A DNA stretch of 64,000 nt from Siderastrea siderea (GCA_964030785.1 OZ034970.1:2053911-2117910); one strand, 5' to 3'; positions 14,223 through 28,521 are shown, numbered from the stretch's first letter. Numbers and translations are program-made. Notes: generated from the letters alone by a model not told the origin.

Positions 14223-17200
14223 CAATCTCGTACCCAGAGTCCACTGGCTTTTTGGTCAGCGGGAGGGCGCCAGTAGAGACTCTGGGATAATGGAAAAAAT
14301 CTATTTTTTTGATTGGCTGATCATAAAACAAAGGGAACGGCGGAAATTTCACTGAACCGGAAACCTAAGGAAAAATATAATTTTTTTGATTGGCTGATTG
14401 AGTAGCTTGTAGCCAACAAACCGGAAGCTTGCGACCAACTCAGTTTCATTGAAAGTTTGATGGTAAATAAAGCATTTTTCGGACGGGCACCAGTCTGAAT
14501 AACTTTAGCCGTTTTTGTGCGGTAATTTGCTATGCAATGCTGTCGTCTGACGGTGAATCACCGTGAAAATACAAGCAGCTTCGATGGAAGATCATTGCCG
14601 CGGCCGTTCTGCTCATAGCTGACTCGATCGACGGAATACGACATTGACGTCTTGCTGGTTTGTAGCAACTCCAATTTGCCGATCCTGTCATCAAATAAAG
14701 GGGATAATTGAAAAGGTTGACACTTTTAACAATATCTGCAATAACAAAGAAAGGGAAAAGAGGAAAAGTAGCTTCATGTACAATGACTGAAAGTTAAAAC
14801 TACAGAAGAACCATCGCGGATCGAAGTCCTTCGCACGGCTTAAAACGGAGGAAAATTGAAAACGAGCACAGAGCAAGAACGAGGGTCTCTCTGTTCTTAA
14901 CCAATCTTTCTAAGCCTCTACAAAAGCCTATAGACGCGGAAGACTATTATGAGAAAGTGGAGGTAAATCTATCCAGACATGTAATAAATATTATATTGCA
15001 AAATATTTTAATCAATTTTATTGCAAAAGAAAAGTTTTCCCAGTCCAATATAATAAAGATCAAGCTCTTTTGGAGTACTTAAAGTTAATATAAGCTGCAT
15101 TTTTTATGATCGACGGAACTAAATATTTCGTCGTCGAAACATTTTAAACAAATCTTACTTTTGTCAAGATTTATTATAATTAAACAGTTGTCTGTTATTA
15201 ATTGAATGTTCAACACACGTTCTTAATGCAAAAGGATAGTGACACTGTATGCAACTTGAGAGACCCGAGTGTCGAAATACTAGATTCTTCCAAATACTTT
15301 TTCATTCAACATGTTAACTGCGGGAACAAATTAAAGGTGAAGCTGTCACTGAGTGTGTAAAAAGAAACATGGAAAACATGGCCCCTCAGTTGTGCACATT
15401 TTCAGAAAAGAAACAAAACCACCGACACTGAACTTCACATGGGTCAGTATAATGCATACACTTGTAATTGAGGACATGAAAAAGAGAGCTCAGACTGTAG
15501 TTCTTGATTTCCTTGCCACAATTCTGTTCCAGTTGTCAAAAAGAAGAAAAAGATCAAATCATAAATCATAGTATGTGGAGATGTGGAAGGGAGCTTAGCC
15601 TTATCCAAAAGGTCATGACCTCTATCCCTGGAACTGAACACCTTAATAGTAAGGTTAATCTATCTGACATATTGATGTTTTGTTTAAGTAAGTTCCAGTT
15701 ACAATCAAGCTAAAGGGCCCATGTATTCATGCAAGCTATTTTGTTAATCAAAATTTAAGATGTGAAAATAATATGTGACCAGGACTATCAACCTGTAACC
15801 TTTTTGATTTTCACTGGTACTTTGAAGTGAGCATTTTTGTGAATCTTTCAAAAGCAGAGCTTCAAAATTATAATAACAAGAAAATTGTCCATGTCCCTCC
15901 ACAGCTAGCCCTACAACCACTGCAAAACATACAACCACTACAAAACAAATCTGAATATAAATGATTTTTTGTAATGTTTGTTAGCAGTGGAGCTGATCTG
16001 GCAATCTCCTATTTTTTCTGTGGTTCTGATTATTTGCCTAGAATTTCCTTTGAAATATGAACATTACAAGGATGTATATAGCTATAACCAACATAACTTT
16101 TTTACCTCTACATCGTAAAATTGTGTGGATCCAGGAAATACCATACCCCTCTCAAGGAAGGTTATTGCATCAGTTTGGACTCCCTCATGCCTCTGGAAAT
16201 TTAAATTTCAATTTAGCTTCAAAGTCTAAAGGTATACAGCCTATTTTTTTTCAGATTGGCTAAAAAAACCCAAACCCTTTATGGGAAAGTACTCCTCCCC
16301 CCCCCCCCCCCCCCCCACAGACACTGACAGCTTCCGATTGCAGGGGGCCTTAAATTTGCGTGTCTCTATGTCATATATGCTTAGGTGCCTGTGTTGTCCT
16401 GGAAATAAATTGAACCTATACTCTGACTAGCAATAAATGTTGTGAATGTGTTGTGCAAATGAGACACATACTCATGTATTTCTCATTTTAAGGCTGGGCC
16501 CTGAATAGACACTGGCATCCTGAAGTGGAAAGCTAAATAAATTAGAAAATGCAGTATTTGCATTGCCATACGACACATATCATTGAAATCTTTTCATTTG
16601 CTGTTCTGGCAGCCAGTATTCAAGATCACTGGATGTTTTGGATGACAATGTTTGGTCATACTTTTAAGAATGTCTAATACCTTCAAAGCTTTATAACCTA
16701 CATGAATTTGAATTGTGTTATTGAAATACAATGTTTTCTGGGGGGAGGAGGCACTCCCTTATTGTATCACTTAACAGGGTATGGTTTTCAGGGTCTTGCA
16801 TCTAACCTTTTAAGCCCCAATAATGATCAGCATCAAATTTCTCCTCATCATATCAGTGTATTATAACACATACAGGTCATAAGAATTTGGCAAATGATCA
16901 CCAAACATGAACTGTCTTGGTCTTTAAACAGGTTCTCCTAATAAGTAATCAGTAAAATCTATGGAGACCAGTAAGGAGAATTTGAATAATGAAGTTGGGG
17001 CTTAAAGGGTTAAACAGGGTATACAATTTCACTATTTAGCACTATTTAGCGAGAAAAAATAAAGCTCATGTATGTATGTATGTATGTATTTCTGGACTGA
17101 AAGCGTTGAACAGGGTGTGAACATTGGCAGTGAGCGGTGTACATGTGTGGTGCCAACAATTTTTTAAATCTAATTCTACGATGTCATTTACTTAAACAAA

Positions 17201-19314
17201 TACTTTCTGAAATAAATTTTTTCTGGTCACAAAAGAAGGTCTCTTGTCTTAAACAGGGTAGCAAAATGAATGGATTTTGCCTTAAAGAGGGTCAGGGTTT
17301 GAAGGCCTTGGCAGCACACCCCCACCCAAACTTCCCTTCAAGTGCCCCCCCCCCCCGGAATGTTTACCACACAAAAAAGAAACATTTATTACAACTGACT
17401 ACTGACACTGGTTTCACCAATCGTGATCGATAAAATTGCAGCCCATTGAAATTGTCATACTTGGGGGACTTGGGCTAATTTATATAAGGTTAAGCACATA
17501 CTTTGCAGAAGATGTTTATTGAAACTGGACATTCATTTTTTAATTCTATATAACAATAATTATTAATGTTACTATCAAAAGTAAACCAAACTGTCATTAT
17601 CTACACTCTTCAAGAACCATGACAGTGGGTGATACACATCAGCTACAGAACAAAATAAAAATAATAAATTTATCTATATTATTCCGTCTTCATATAATTA
17701 TGTTACTTTATTTTATATCTTCTTGTCAATGACAATGTTTTTATTTTTTACTCCCCACTGGCAAAGTTTCAAATAACAGTTGGTAATCGGACAATGACCA
17801 TGCAAAAAAGTTGCCAGTGTCCCAACTTAGAAATCCCAATTGTGGTTGGAAATAACCTCCAGAAAAATGTTGAAATGTTTGCAGCACATTATAGCAGTGG
17901 GGAAAAGTTCGTCACATAGATTTTAAGTCAAGCTGAGAAACCTAGAGTACATCTTCCTCAGGGTTTTGGGGGCAGGGGTGTTACTACCCCATATACAGCA
18001 TACAGGTATGGGCTGCTGGATGGGTTCCTATTTTTGGCCTTCTTATTAAGTCAGTAAAGTAGTTCCAATTTTGGCCCTTTAGTCTGAGATGGGGTAAACA
18101 TTTCTACTTATTTGAAATTCATATAAACAGTGTTGACAGTTCCTTTCTTTATTTTGCCCGATTTAGATGTTTTCTAGCCTTCCTTTCTAATTTATGTTGT
18201 TACAAAATGTGTGAAAAGAATACATTCTGAATAACAGAGAATAAAATTAAACTCGTTAGTCTAATATGAGATCAGAATATAGAACATTTTTGGTCTGAGA
18301 TGGGGTAGGGTTTCCAAGTAAGCCCAGGACATTTTAATGTCCTTGGTAAAAACAGATTCCAGCTTTGATTGGTAAATGTTTATGGCTGCCTATAGAAAAT
18401 GGCCAAGCCTGTTAGAATAGTTGCATCTTCCTGGAGCTGATTCAGTGAAATTGCCAGTCCTCCAGAGGCTTCAGAACCCCTACTTTCCCCAGTCAATGAT
18501 CTCTTAACTGATGACCAGGAAAACAAGATCTTCAATCACGGAGTGCAAGGTCTTTAGCTGAGTATCTTCGTCGTGCAATATAATAGATGACACTGGAAGA
18601 GAAGGAGGAGGAGAGCGCATGATGAAATATTGGAATGCCCTTTTCAATAGAGGAACAAAAGAGGCCAAAAAAGCATTTGAAGCAAATATGCATCTCACAG
18701 AAAACTGTTGTGAAAAACGATAATAATTTATTACTTATTTTTATGTGCAAGAAAATGGTCAAACGAATATTCGAATACCATACCAAAATCTAGAAAAAAA
18801 ATAGTATAGAACTCTACAATGGTCATACGAAAATCTGATGTAAAGCCTAAAATACTTCGATGACCAAAGTAACGTCCAACGATTTTACTATCCATACATA
18901 TTGGGATTGTAAATAAGATATGAAAGATTTGGAAGATAAAGCAGGATAATAATTAAGATGTGGAACTCACTGCGTATTTATAATTTTTCTGATACCAAAG
19001 TATTAAAGAAAGACACTCACCGAAGGCTCCAGAGACGGCGCCAGACGCTCTATCTTTCACTCTACTCCTCTTATTCAAAAATTTCAACTGCCTTCAATCG
19101 TGTGTAAGAATCAACTGTGCCTAGAGCTGCCTTCTGGTGTATTAAAGGATTACATGGCTGCCATTTTGGGACATTTGACTTCCGTTTTGAACTTAAGCAT
19201 GCGCACTAAAACCGGAATCCCACGTTTTCTGGGATAAAAAATTCCATTATCCCAGAGTCTCTACTGGCGCCCTCCCGCTGACCAAAAAGCCAGTGGACTC
19301 TGGGTACGAGATTG
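14223..19314. mobile_element. 5.1-kb TIR transposon with 9-bp TSD, no transposase seen
   Basis: The terminal inverted repeats are about 70 bp and essentially perfect (CAATCTCGTACCCAGAG at 14,223 and its complement ending at 19,314). They are flanked by ACACCACTA at 14,214-14,222 and 19,315-19,323. The duplicated locus at 63,939-63,950 reads ACACTACTA once with no insertion, giving an empty site. A 9-bp duplication would fit Mutator-like elements, but no transposase frame is visible. The interior holds short low-complexity tracts such as poly-C near 16,297 and 17,346. Confidence 0.75.
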
Positions 19315-20916
19315 ACACCACTATGGAAAAGTAGAAGGGAACGGTGAATTTATTTATTTATGTTTTTTTCGCTTCGAATGGTCACACCTCAGGACTGATT
19401 ACATCTACGGATCGCGATGAGATATTTTGTAAGCATATTTGGCTTTATTTATCATTTCAGTCTGACTAATAATTGTCTTGGAATCGATCATAATCGAATA
19501 TATATGTTTAAGTGTCCTTTCGTAGCAACGAAAAGAACCATTTCTTGTAACCAGGCAACTAAAAAGCTGTAGAAAAGAAGTCTAATATTTATGAAAACTG
19601 CGTAAAAACTTTGGCCTCAGGGTGACATAATTACGATCACAAATTACTTATATTTCAAGTGAACAAGTAACCTAGCTTAACAGAAATGGTTTTCAATTAT
19701 TTCGTTCGGGACACTTCTGATTTTACTTATATGACCCAGTGAGTGACACAAGAGATACGAATACTCAAATTTGCGGAATGTTTAATTTGATAATATTCAG
19801 TTTAAGAGCACTAACACTTTTCCAATAAAATTGTTCCACGTAAGATAGCTCGTGTAACGCTTTCCAAAACTGGCGTTTATTCAGCTACCTTGTGTTTGGT
19901 TTTATGTTTCACCTTTAATCACTATGAAGAAAACATATTTCACAGTTTAACATTTTTATTAAAAAAATAATATGAGCAACAGATGCAATTAAATTTTATT
20001 TGTACTTTTCAAATTTTATAAATAAAAAACAATGCCTTTCACAATGTGTGTTCGCCGTAATTTAAACTGACTCGCGCTAAATCAACAAAGTAAACAATGG
20101 ATAAGTCAAAACATCCCCGCAAAACTTGTTTTCAGGCCATTACCACTGCGTAGTTTAACCAACTAAGCTCGGCTAGGAGCAAAAAAAGTAAATAATAAAT
20201 TTAAAAAATGACTAGATAGCAAATTCAGTGTAATGGCTTTGCTGGCTTTAGCTGGCTTTCGCTTTTGTATCTTAATGATAATGAAACAGTATGGCGTTCT
20301 GAAACTCGCTATTGGAAATTTGCGTATCTCTAAGAAGTGTGATTTCGAAAATGCGATGTCATCTTATCTATTACCAACCAGAGCAAACTTAATATTTTCA
20401 CTCTAGTAAAAATAAAACAACATTAAATAAAGGCTAAAAATACTCATAAGAATTTGAAAACACTGGTTAACCTTGAGGCATCAACTTTCATTCAGTGTTT
20501 AACGTTCATCATACACTTCCGTGTCATGCAGACATAAAACAAAGAGATCTGAAGTTTTCTAGCAGCTACTACGACCTATAACAAAAGAAGCGCGAGAAAT
20601 AAACATTGAGAAGGGCTATTACAATTCACGTCTTAAAGTAAGCGCTTCTATATTGATCTACTAAAATTTCGAACCTGTAGTTAACGAAAGGAACCGGTTT
20701 TGCAATCAAAGGCTTGTAAGGATATCACAAAGGTAGTTCCTAATTCTGGCGTCTATCCTATCGAGTCTTTTAATTAAACGACAAACATGTTTTTAACTTC
20801 ACCCGCTCGACAATTTTCCCAAGTCACCGAATCCAAGCCCGTTAGCGGAAACGGCAATTAGTATTGAAGGTCAACATATTTGCCACAATATTTAAACTGT
20901 CTTTCTTTTGTGACAG

Positions 20917-21131
20917 GGCCCGACCTCCAAGAAAAACAGCAATATCTTGAAGCGTGTGTAGTTTGGGCGGCGAGTATGCGGCTTCTTGGGCAATTTCGCT
21001 CTCTCAAGCCACAATTTTTCTTCAAATTATTGCTAATTCTTGACGTCTGTACTCGCTCCAGTAACGTTTATGGAAATCCAAGTGTCGGAATCGCAACTAA
21101 AGCTCGATGTTATGCAAACTGCTTAACTCAG
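20917..21131 (+). CDS. Candidate internal host exon, unknown function
   Basis: A ~215-bp block is preceded by a pyrimidine-rich stretch ending in GTGACAG and followed by CTCAG/GTAAGG, so it looks like an exon with standard splice sites. One frame stays open across it and encodes about 70 residues, including a segment rich in Leu and Phe. I do not recognise a family, and no neighbouring exon was found. It could be chance. Confidence 0.25.
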
Positions 21132-24100
21132 GTAAGGCAGCCTTTCAATATACTTTCTCAACAAGCTACAACAAGTTCTCTCAGTGCGTTGAATCGCATC
21201 GGTAGTTTTTTTCAAGTTCAAAGCGATTGTTGTGTGGTTTCAAATGCAACTCCATTAAGTATAATCCGATGCTTTCAATTTTTATTTCGATAGCTGAATT
21301 ATGAAAGGAAATAATCGGCAATGCTTTTATTAAATGTCACAAATTATCTACTAATATCAAACGATTGCTCAGGCTTCCTTAAAATCACGCAAGAAAAAAC
21401 ATAAACCTTCCTTCACAAAAACCCGGTTAGTTTTAGGCTACGTAGCAAAATTTTGAAGTTTACAAGTAGCTAGAGGTAATAATTTCCCTGGTAAGATTTT
21501 AACAATACGGAATGCAAAAGGGGAATTCGGTGACGTGCGAAGACGGAAAAACGAGAGGTAAAAAATAACCTTTGTCCTCTATAAGCAATCGACACTGCTG
21601 AAACGAATTATTTGCGGAAATTTTTGCTTTTATTCTTATGCGTTTTTGCGTTGCGTTTAACAGAACTAAATGATTTCTCCCATTTGGCGTTAATATTCAA
21701 AAATTGATCGATCTAGAATCTCTTCACGATATGCAATGTTCTTTTCAGCGGTTGATGCTTAAAAGAATAGTGGTTAAATTAATCAAAAATTTGTAAAATC
21801 CATTTGATTTCCTTTTATGTAAAATCGTAGACTGCAACACTAAAGTACTTTCTTCTGCCGGAAACATTGTCCTAATTTAATTCTCTTTTAGCCATAAGCT
21901 GTCAAATTAGAGATAATTGCTTACGTTTATTGTAAGCGATGTGCAGTGCTGGCTCACAATATGATGTGATTAACATAATGCAATTACACTCGAGATCTTT
22001 AAAGCGAGTAAGAACAGGATATATAATCCAAGATAAGACAGCAAGAATTTCCCTGTTTGACAAATAGTCTTTACTTGCGGAGTTGTTGCATTGAAGTGAA
22101 TGAGGGGGTGTTCAAAGCATGCAACGTATATTGTGTTCGTTTCTTCTTCAATAACATCTAAAATATCTCATACGTTTTTGGAGGAATTTCCTATCTTAAC
22201 GACACCGTATGCCCAGTATTTTTAATTAAAAATATTGTTGGGGCTGTTGAGAATTTACCTTTTAAAGTCGCTTGTTTTTATTTATTGATTGATTGATTTT
22301 TTGTTTTTTACGTTCAGAGATAAGCATTTCTCAAAGAGCCGCCTAAATTGTTAATATACGTAGTTTACCAACACAGTACGCCTGGTTTGCACAAGATGGA
22401 AAACATGCGTGGCTTGAATAAATAAGGTTTATGAAATTAATTCCCCAATTCGATTCGTACCAGGGCTAACTCCTTATTTTTGTAATCAAGATAACCGCTG
22501 ATGAAATTAAAACTCTTTAGGAAGTGCGTAAATTGCACCATTATAGGTACTCTCTAAAGTAATTTTTATGCCATAGGTGACACTCGTGAATTTGCCGGAA
22601 CAATGATAAGAAATTAAACAATAATAAGAAATTAAACAATGATAAGAAATTAAACAAGAAAGTGAAGCCAGTTGATTGTAAAAAGTTTATTTAATTAATT
22701 AACAATGTCATAAACGTGACATTTATGGCGAATAGTGAATTTATAGCGAGAAATCACCTTTTTTTACCAGTTAAGTCCGTCATCTTGGATTTTCACGTTT
22801 TAAATTTTATGTTTTCCTCAAACTAGTACTAAATTCCCTTTTTTAGTGAGCGGTTATTCCTAAATGATAAATTGTTGCTACAATTAATGTAAAAATACAA
22901 CTTCGATTAGAAAACATTAAAATAGTAGCGCCTAAAGCGAGAATCGTGGTTTTTTAAAAAACATGCCTGTCACAAAGTGGTTGCCATCGCAACGTCAAGT
23001 TTGTTGGACGCAAGACACTTATGCCAAAATGTTCCCAGTTACATTTTAGGTCAAGTCACAAAATTTAGTGGTAATAGCATAAACGGTCGCGAAATTACAC
23101 AACTTCAAATTTGAGGCGGGCCTCGAAAGCTCCCCCCCCCTTTCTTTCTAATAACAGATCACCGCATTTGCATTGACATTAAGTCCGTTAGCTGTTATGG
23201 CCGTTTCTTCAAGATTGCCGGAGTTGAGTTAAAAAAAGACAATCATTCCTCTCACGTGTGTTGGATATGAGATGACTATTACCAACAGAAGACTTGGTTA
23301 ACTGTTATACGCTAGACACAAAACACAGGACCTCGCGAAACCTTAGCGATCTACGGATTTAGTCTTCTTGTTTTGTTTGCTAAACAGTTAGAAACAGTGT
23401 TTCTATCTTACTGCGCCGTCGTCGCTGATTTAGATGACTGTTTCTTCGCAGAGAGGACACTAGATGTTCTTCACGAGTCAACTCAAGAAATTAAGAGAGT
23501 GATTTGAAATTAAGAGTGATTTGAATTTTAACCATTGTAATGGTGTGGATTGGAACTGCGCATGTGATGCCTGATGTCACTTGAAGTTTACAGCATTAAA
23601 ACGTTTTAATTTCAATTTCTAGTTAATGATGACACATGTTCTAATTGACGACCTCAATACTAGCATTATTTTTCAAAGAAAGTAAATTAAAATGAAATGA
23701 TTGAGATTTTCTGCAATTCTGCACTATGTAGACGTGTCAATTAATAGATAATGAAAGTACCATTCTCTATATTTGCTCCCCAGGGGTTGTTTCATTTCTC
23801 AGTTTAAGAGTAAAAAGTATATTATATTTAGTTCTATATGGATTGATAGATTCTTAAGGCTATCATAACTTTGGTAATTTTCAATAATTCTTACCCCTAA
23901 CAAATTAGGCCGTCAAAAAGCATCATGATATAATATGAAGGGCTTGTTAAAAAAAGATTTATTACATGGCTTTAAGGTAAAATAACAAACCACTCAGGGA
24001 AAAATGTTTACACGAGATATTACTACGTACACACAAACAAGGAAAAGGATCAGCTGACAAGGAATGGATTCACGGCGGGACTTTGTCATTAGTAAGTTCT

Positions 24101-24173
24101 TTTTTGCATGACGCTGCTTTCTTTTAAATGGTTTAAATGGCTTATATTCATTTGGTAAAATCGCTTTGCAGTC

Positions 24174-24292
24174 TGCTCTGTTCTACTCTGCTCTGCTCTG
24201 CTCTGCTCCGCTCCGCTCTGCTCTGCTCTGCTAAACTCTACTTTACTTCAGTCCACTCTACTCTATTCTACTCCATTCCACTCCGATTACTG
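24174..24292. repeat. CTCTG-type pentanucleotide repeat
   Basis: A degenerate tandem of CTCTG, CTCCG and CTCTA units. The plus-strand frame through it (Cys/Ser/Leu-rich) is a by-product. Confidence 0.8.
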
Positions 24293-25480
24293 TGTGTTTA
24301 TACAGATTCCATAGCTATAAGTAAGCTAATTAAAAATGTCTCGCAGGACAACTTCTTATTAGGTCAAGTCAGTACTTAACGTACTTTTACGGTAGCGTAT
24401 CAAAGTTTCTAAACCTCTAGAAGCTTGTCCAGCTGGTAAACCAGAAATGAGGCCCGCAGAATATAACATTGATGAAATATTTCTAATTGTTTAACTTCTG
24501 CTGAAAGTTGATATATTCAACTAGCTTCAATATATTACATAGGTCATGCCATTAGTATCATAGATAGATCCATAAAACCTTTTTCCTTAAAGGTATTTTA
24601 ATAGAGCTTAAAGAATCTTGATTCGCGTGTTCTTCCTTTCTGTAAGATCAATATTATTCTACTTAATTGTGCTCAAATATTTTAATGCTATGTTTGACTG
24701 CCCAGTTAAATCTATATTATAATTAGACGAATAGCTTTGTATTAATATAATATTTGTTTGTTTCTTTTTTTACTATTGACAGCCAAATAAGCGCAAAGCA
24801 ATTTAAAGTAATTCAGTCACATTCGAACTCAGTTTCTACTTGTTTTCTCCTTAATGTGTCTTTAAATATTAATACTACCTCTTTGAAAATACCATCACTT
24901 GAAATGACTTAGAAGTTTTGAAATATTTACGAAATCCATCATTGCATGTAAATCACTATTGATTTTGCATTCTGTAGAGCTGGCACTTAAACAGTTACAA
25001 CATAATGATCGAAAGTTAAGAAGTGCAGTTCTTCACCCCAAAGCGTTGAAATCATTCATCAAGACATGAAAGCCTAGTTGGCCGCAAAATGATTTCGTGC
25101 ACGAATGATAAAAGGCTTCAATTAACAGTTATCATTTATGACTATAGTTTACACACAATTCAAGTAAACATGGGTGAGTCTGAAATTCCACTCAGGCTTG
25201 GAATTTAAATCTTTAAGCCCCAATAGTGACAAGAATCTAATTTCTCCTTACACTATTACTACTTGATCAAACATAAAGGACAAGAGAATTAATAAAGGAA
25301 ATGATCACTAATGATCAAATGTCTTGATGTTTAATCAAATTCTCCCAACTAGTAACATAACAAATATAATGAGAATAGTGAGGAGAATGTGGATGTTAAT
25401 ATTGGGGCTTAAAGGGTTAAAAAGAAATAATAATTCTTTGAACGCAATTTAGCAACCACTGGTCCAAAGTTCTTGTCATC

Positions 25481-25726
25481 CAGAGGCGGATCCAGGGGAG
25501 GGGTTGAGGGGGTTGCAACCCCCCCTTTGAGCAGCATTTTTTTTTGTTATAGAGGGAAAAATCGGAAACATTATTTTTTTGGGGGAGGGGCATGGCTCCG
25601 GACCCCTTAAGAGCTCGTGCCAGAGACACGGGGCCGTAACTCGCCTTCCACACCATTGGCGTTAAAGGTTACTACAATAGTGTACAACCCCCCCCCCCCT
25701 TTCAGAAATCCCTGGATCCGCCCCTG
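25481..25726. mobile_element. Short MITE with CAGRGGCGGATCCAGG ends
   Basis: A 246-bp element with inverted termini CAGAGGCGGATCCAGG and its complement ending CGCCCCTG, flanked by TCATC on both sides. The termini resemble non-autonomous hAT-type MITEs, but the visible duplication is 5 bp rather than 8 bp, so the superfamily is left open. Confidence 0.6.
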
Positions 25727-25731
25727 TCATC

Positions 25732-27140
25732 TATACTAACCAATGCCTGTGCTCGCACTCCCAAAAAGTTACAGAGAAGACTATTACATAGAAACAAACA
25801 ACATCGCACCTGACCACGTTACACAAAAGCTATTCAGTGGTTCATTGGTTTTACTATCATCTGCAGAATTGTAGTTCAACAGTTGCATCGACCGACGTTT
25901 TACCGTAAAAGAGCTTGAGCAGTATTCTTTATGGCATATAACAGTCTTGTTTCTTCCTTTTTAACCGAACAAGTAGGCATCGCTCGTTTGCATACTTCAA
26001 TCAAATCCATAAATCGGTACCTCTTCAGTCGAGCTCTCGGAATATTGAAGCTGTGTAGGGTACACATTTAAGTTTTTTTTCTTGTTTTTGCGACTGTCAT
26101 TTTCATAGTAATTAATGTAAGAGACAAGAACAGGACTGTCTACAGTTCGTTGTTCTGCTGCAGGAGCATTTTGTGGCACTGCACACGCTGACGTGTGGTA
26201 ATAAGACGATAGAAAGAGTCTAATATCACAAGCTTGTTCAACAAATGCCGGATTTACTCAATGATTTTATGGAAAAAATCAACGACAAATTGCGTTAGCA
26301 GGAATGTTAAATCAGATTGTACGCCTTTGCAAGTATTACAAATATAAAGTAAACATAACAACAGTGTGTCAAAACGTGTCTAGAGCAGACTTGATTTTGG
26401 GCGTTATATTCGTTCTGGTTGAAGACGATCAACAAAGCATTGATGATGAATTTCCTAATTTCAAAAATGTGACTGAATATGGAAAGCCTCGTGAAGCATA
26501 TCCTTTAAAGGTATTTTAGTACCGCTTAGGAGCGGAGAAAAGACTCTCTCTATATTCTCGTGTTGGTCAAAATTGCGCAAAAGACTAAGATTAATTAACT
26601 TATATTTTCGTGCCATGTTTGTTCGCCCATTGTAATGTCTTTTGTATTAAAGATAAGTAGTTTTAAGATATAGACACGCAATTGATTTAAATCTTTTGTT
26701 CTTGTATTTAAAGAAATTCAGCTCAAAACATTGTGAAATACTTACTATACCCAATTTACTCGTTTGTTTTTTGTTTCGCTATTTTGATCTATATCTGCTC
26801 CATCGAATTCCCGCCTTCAGTGTGGCACGACACATAAAAAATTACATCCAGTATCCTGTGAAAGCATCAAGTTGGGTTGATATTGTCTTTAACCGCTTAA
26901 CGTGCGATTAACCAGAATGTGAAACCTTTTTAGGTAACTCGTCATTTTGAATAAATTTAAGGTTGGCAAACTTACTTGAAGTCGATTACAGGACACTTAA
27001 TTGACTTCACTGGTAACTTTACTGTTTAAGAGACAAGTAAATGGCACGCATTTTTCACAAGTACACCCATCTTGAACAAAAATAAATCTCTCACAAAGAG
27101 CGCCAACATCAACAGGGATGAACAAGTTCAGTATCTACGA
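25732..27140. other. Non-coding host DNA
   Basis: AT-rich, short frames only, none with recognisable protein similarity or convincing splice sites. Confidence 0.4.
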
Positions 27141-27578
27141 GAATCCCCCGGGGGGGTACTCCCTATAGTGGGCTATACGGGGAGGCTCCGCCCGAAAGGG
27201 GTGCCTTTTTGAGCTTTCAGTGTATAAAAGGGTAGGGGAAATTGCCATTTCAGTATACCAATGGGTCACAAAATCAGCTTCAAAGTGGAAGAAATGGTGG
27301 CTTAAGCGAAGTATATCAAAGGGTGCCACATTTTGGCAGAAATGACTTCTCAACTGAATCAGAACGACTGAAAGCCAGGGAAAAACGTGGCTATTACAGG
27401 AAAATCTATTATTTTGGCTTATCCTTGAGGTATAAGAAAGAGGTGCAATTTTGCTCCGGGTATATGAAAGAGGTACCATTTTGGTAAAAATTAGTATATT
27501 AAAGGGTAAGGGTTTGAACCTCCGGGCAGAGCCTCCCCGTACAAAACTTTATTGAGTAGCCCCCCCAAGGGAGAATCC
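27141..27578. mobile_element. MITE-like element with GC-rich inverted ends
   Basis: The left end (CCCGGGGGGGTACTCC..., then ACGGGGAGGCTCCGCCCG) is mirrored at the right (CGGGCAGAGCCTCCCCGT..., then GTAGCCCCCCC). GAATCC borders both ends and may be the target duplication. Frames of 114 and 81 codons cross it on opposite strands but show no protein family and look incidental. Confidence 0.5.
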
Positions 27579-28117
27579 AAAGACCACGGTTTGTTAAGGT
27601 TGGTTTGCTGTAGGCACTGGTTTGTAAGGATTGTTTTCTACAGAAGGCAAGTAGCACCATTTGTTCCCGTGTCTATTGAATTTGTTTTTTAATTACTATT
27701 TCTATCGTTTATCAGCGAAGTGACGAGAAATTTGAGTACTTCTTCTCGATCGCGTGTCCTTGAAATATTAAGCCTTCTAGCACTAACAACAAAGTTACAA
27801 TCACTAAATGAATCATTTGAGTTTAAGTCACAAAGCGACTCACTCGAAATTTCTAGCAAATAGTAAATGTTTGAAAATGGGTTGAGTGTTTCAAGGTTTT
27901 GAACCATTTTCGACGTTCTAAAAACGTCTGGAGAATCCAGCTAGTGAGAGATAGAGAGAGTGTAATTCAGCTTCTACTTCTTCAGATGACTCAATACTTG
28001 CACTATTTGTTGGTCATCATGTTGCACTAAATTTTCTTTGTTGCATTGTTTGCGGAAGCGTCATATATTCGCCATATTGACGCGTTTGTAGAAAATTATT
28101 TACACATTTTTTATGAC
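27579..28117. other. Non-coding host DNA
   Basis: Nothing recognised beyond short random frames. Confidence 0.4.
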
Positions 28118-28318
28118 ATTATGAATATATGAAATTCATATATTTGAACTGCGGAATGAAGAAATAAATGTAAAGAAGATCCTCGCAGTTATTAACGCAA
28201 CTTATGCAGTTGCGAAAAGAAAGCCTGAAAAAATCAGGCTTGCCGGGATTCGAACCCTGACCTCTGCCATGCCGGTGCAGCGCTCTAACCAATTGAGCTA
28301 ACAAGCCAACTGGGAGCT
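28118..28318 (-). mobile_element. tRNA-derived SINE
   Basis: The minus strand starts with a tRNA-like head (28,307 to 28,237). It has a 7-bp acceptor stem GGCTTGT/GCAAGCC, box A-like TAGCTCAATTGG and box B GGTTCGAATCC. Position 33 is C rather than T and the anticodon stem closes with a mismatch, so it is not a normal tRNA. A ~110-bp tail follows (28,228-28,118). The tail is repeated directly at 28,364-28,478 without a head. The head-plus-tail structure and the extra truncated copy indicate a SINE. Confidence 0.75.
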
Positions 28319-28363
28319 GGTTATTAAATTGGTTCGTAATATACCCGGGAAAGATGAAGATGA

Positions 28364-28478
28364 AATTATGAATATATGAAATTCATATATTTGAACTGCG
28401 GAATGAAGAAATAAATGTAAAGAAGATCCTTGCTGTTATTAACGCAACTTATGCAGTTGCGAAAAGAAAGCCTGAAAA
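28364..28478 (-). mobile_element. 5'-truncated SINE tail copy
   Basis: Near-identical to 28,118-28,228, differing at a few sites (for example CTTGCTG for CTCGCAG). It lacks the tRNA-like head. Confidence 0.75.
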
Positions 28479-28521
28479 TTAATTAATTTATAGTCTTAAT
28501 TAATTTATAGTATTAATTCCT

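Larger units (their letters stand above)
19324..25475. other. Non-coding host DNA with minor tandem repeats
   Basis: The first ~60 bases continue the segmental duplication. The rest is AT-rich with no long frame. Three tandem copies of a ~19-bp unit, AATGATAAGAAATTAAAC, occur near 22,600-22,657. Aside from one candidate exon (listed separately) and a CTCTG-rich tract, nothing was recognised. Confidence 0.45.

Noticed and set aside
27135..27487. 114- and 81-codon frames on opposite strands
   Set aside because: Both lie inside a MITE-like element with inverted ends and resemble no protein family.
28237..28307. Functional tRNA with a GGC anticodon
   Set aside because: Position 33 is C, the anticodon stem has a closing mismatch, and the sequence is joined to a repeated tail; it is a SINE head.
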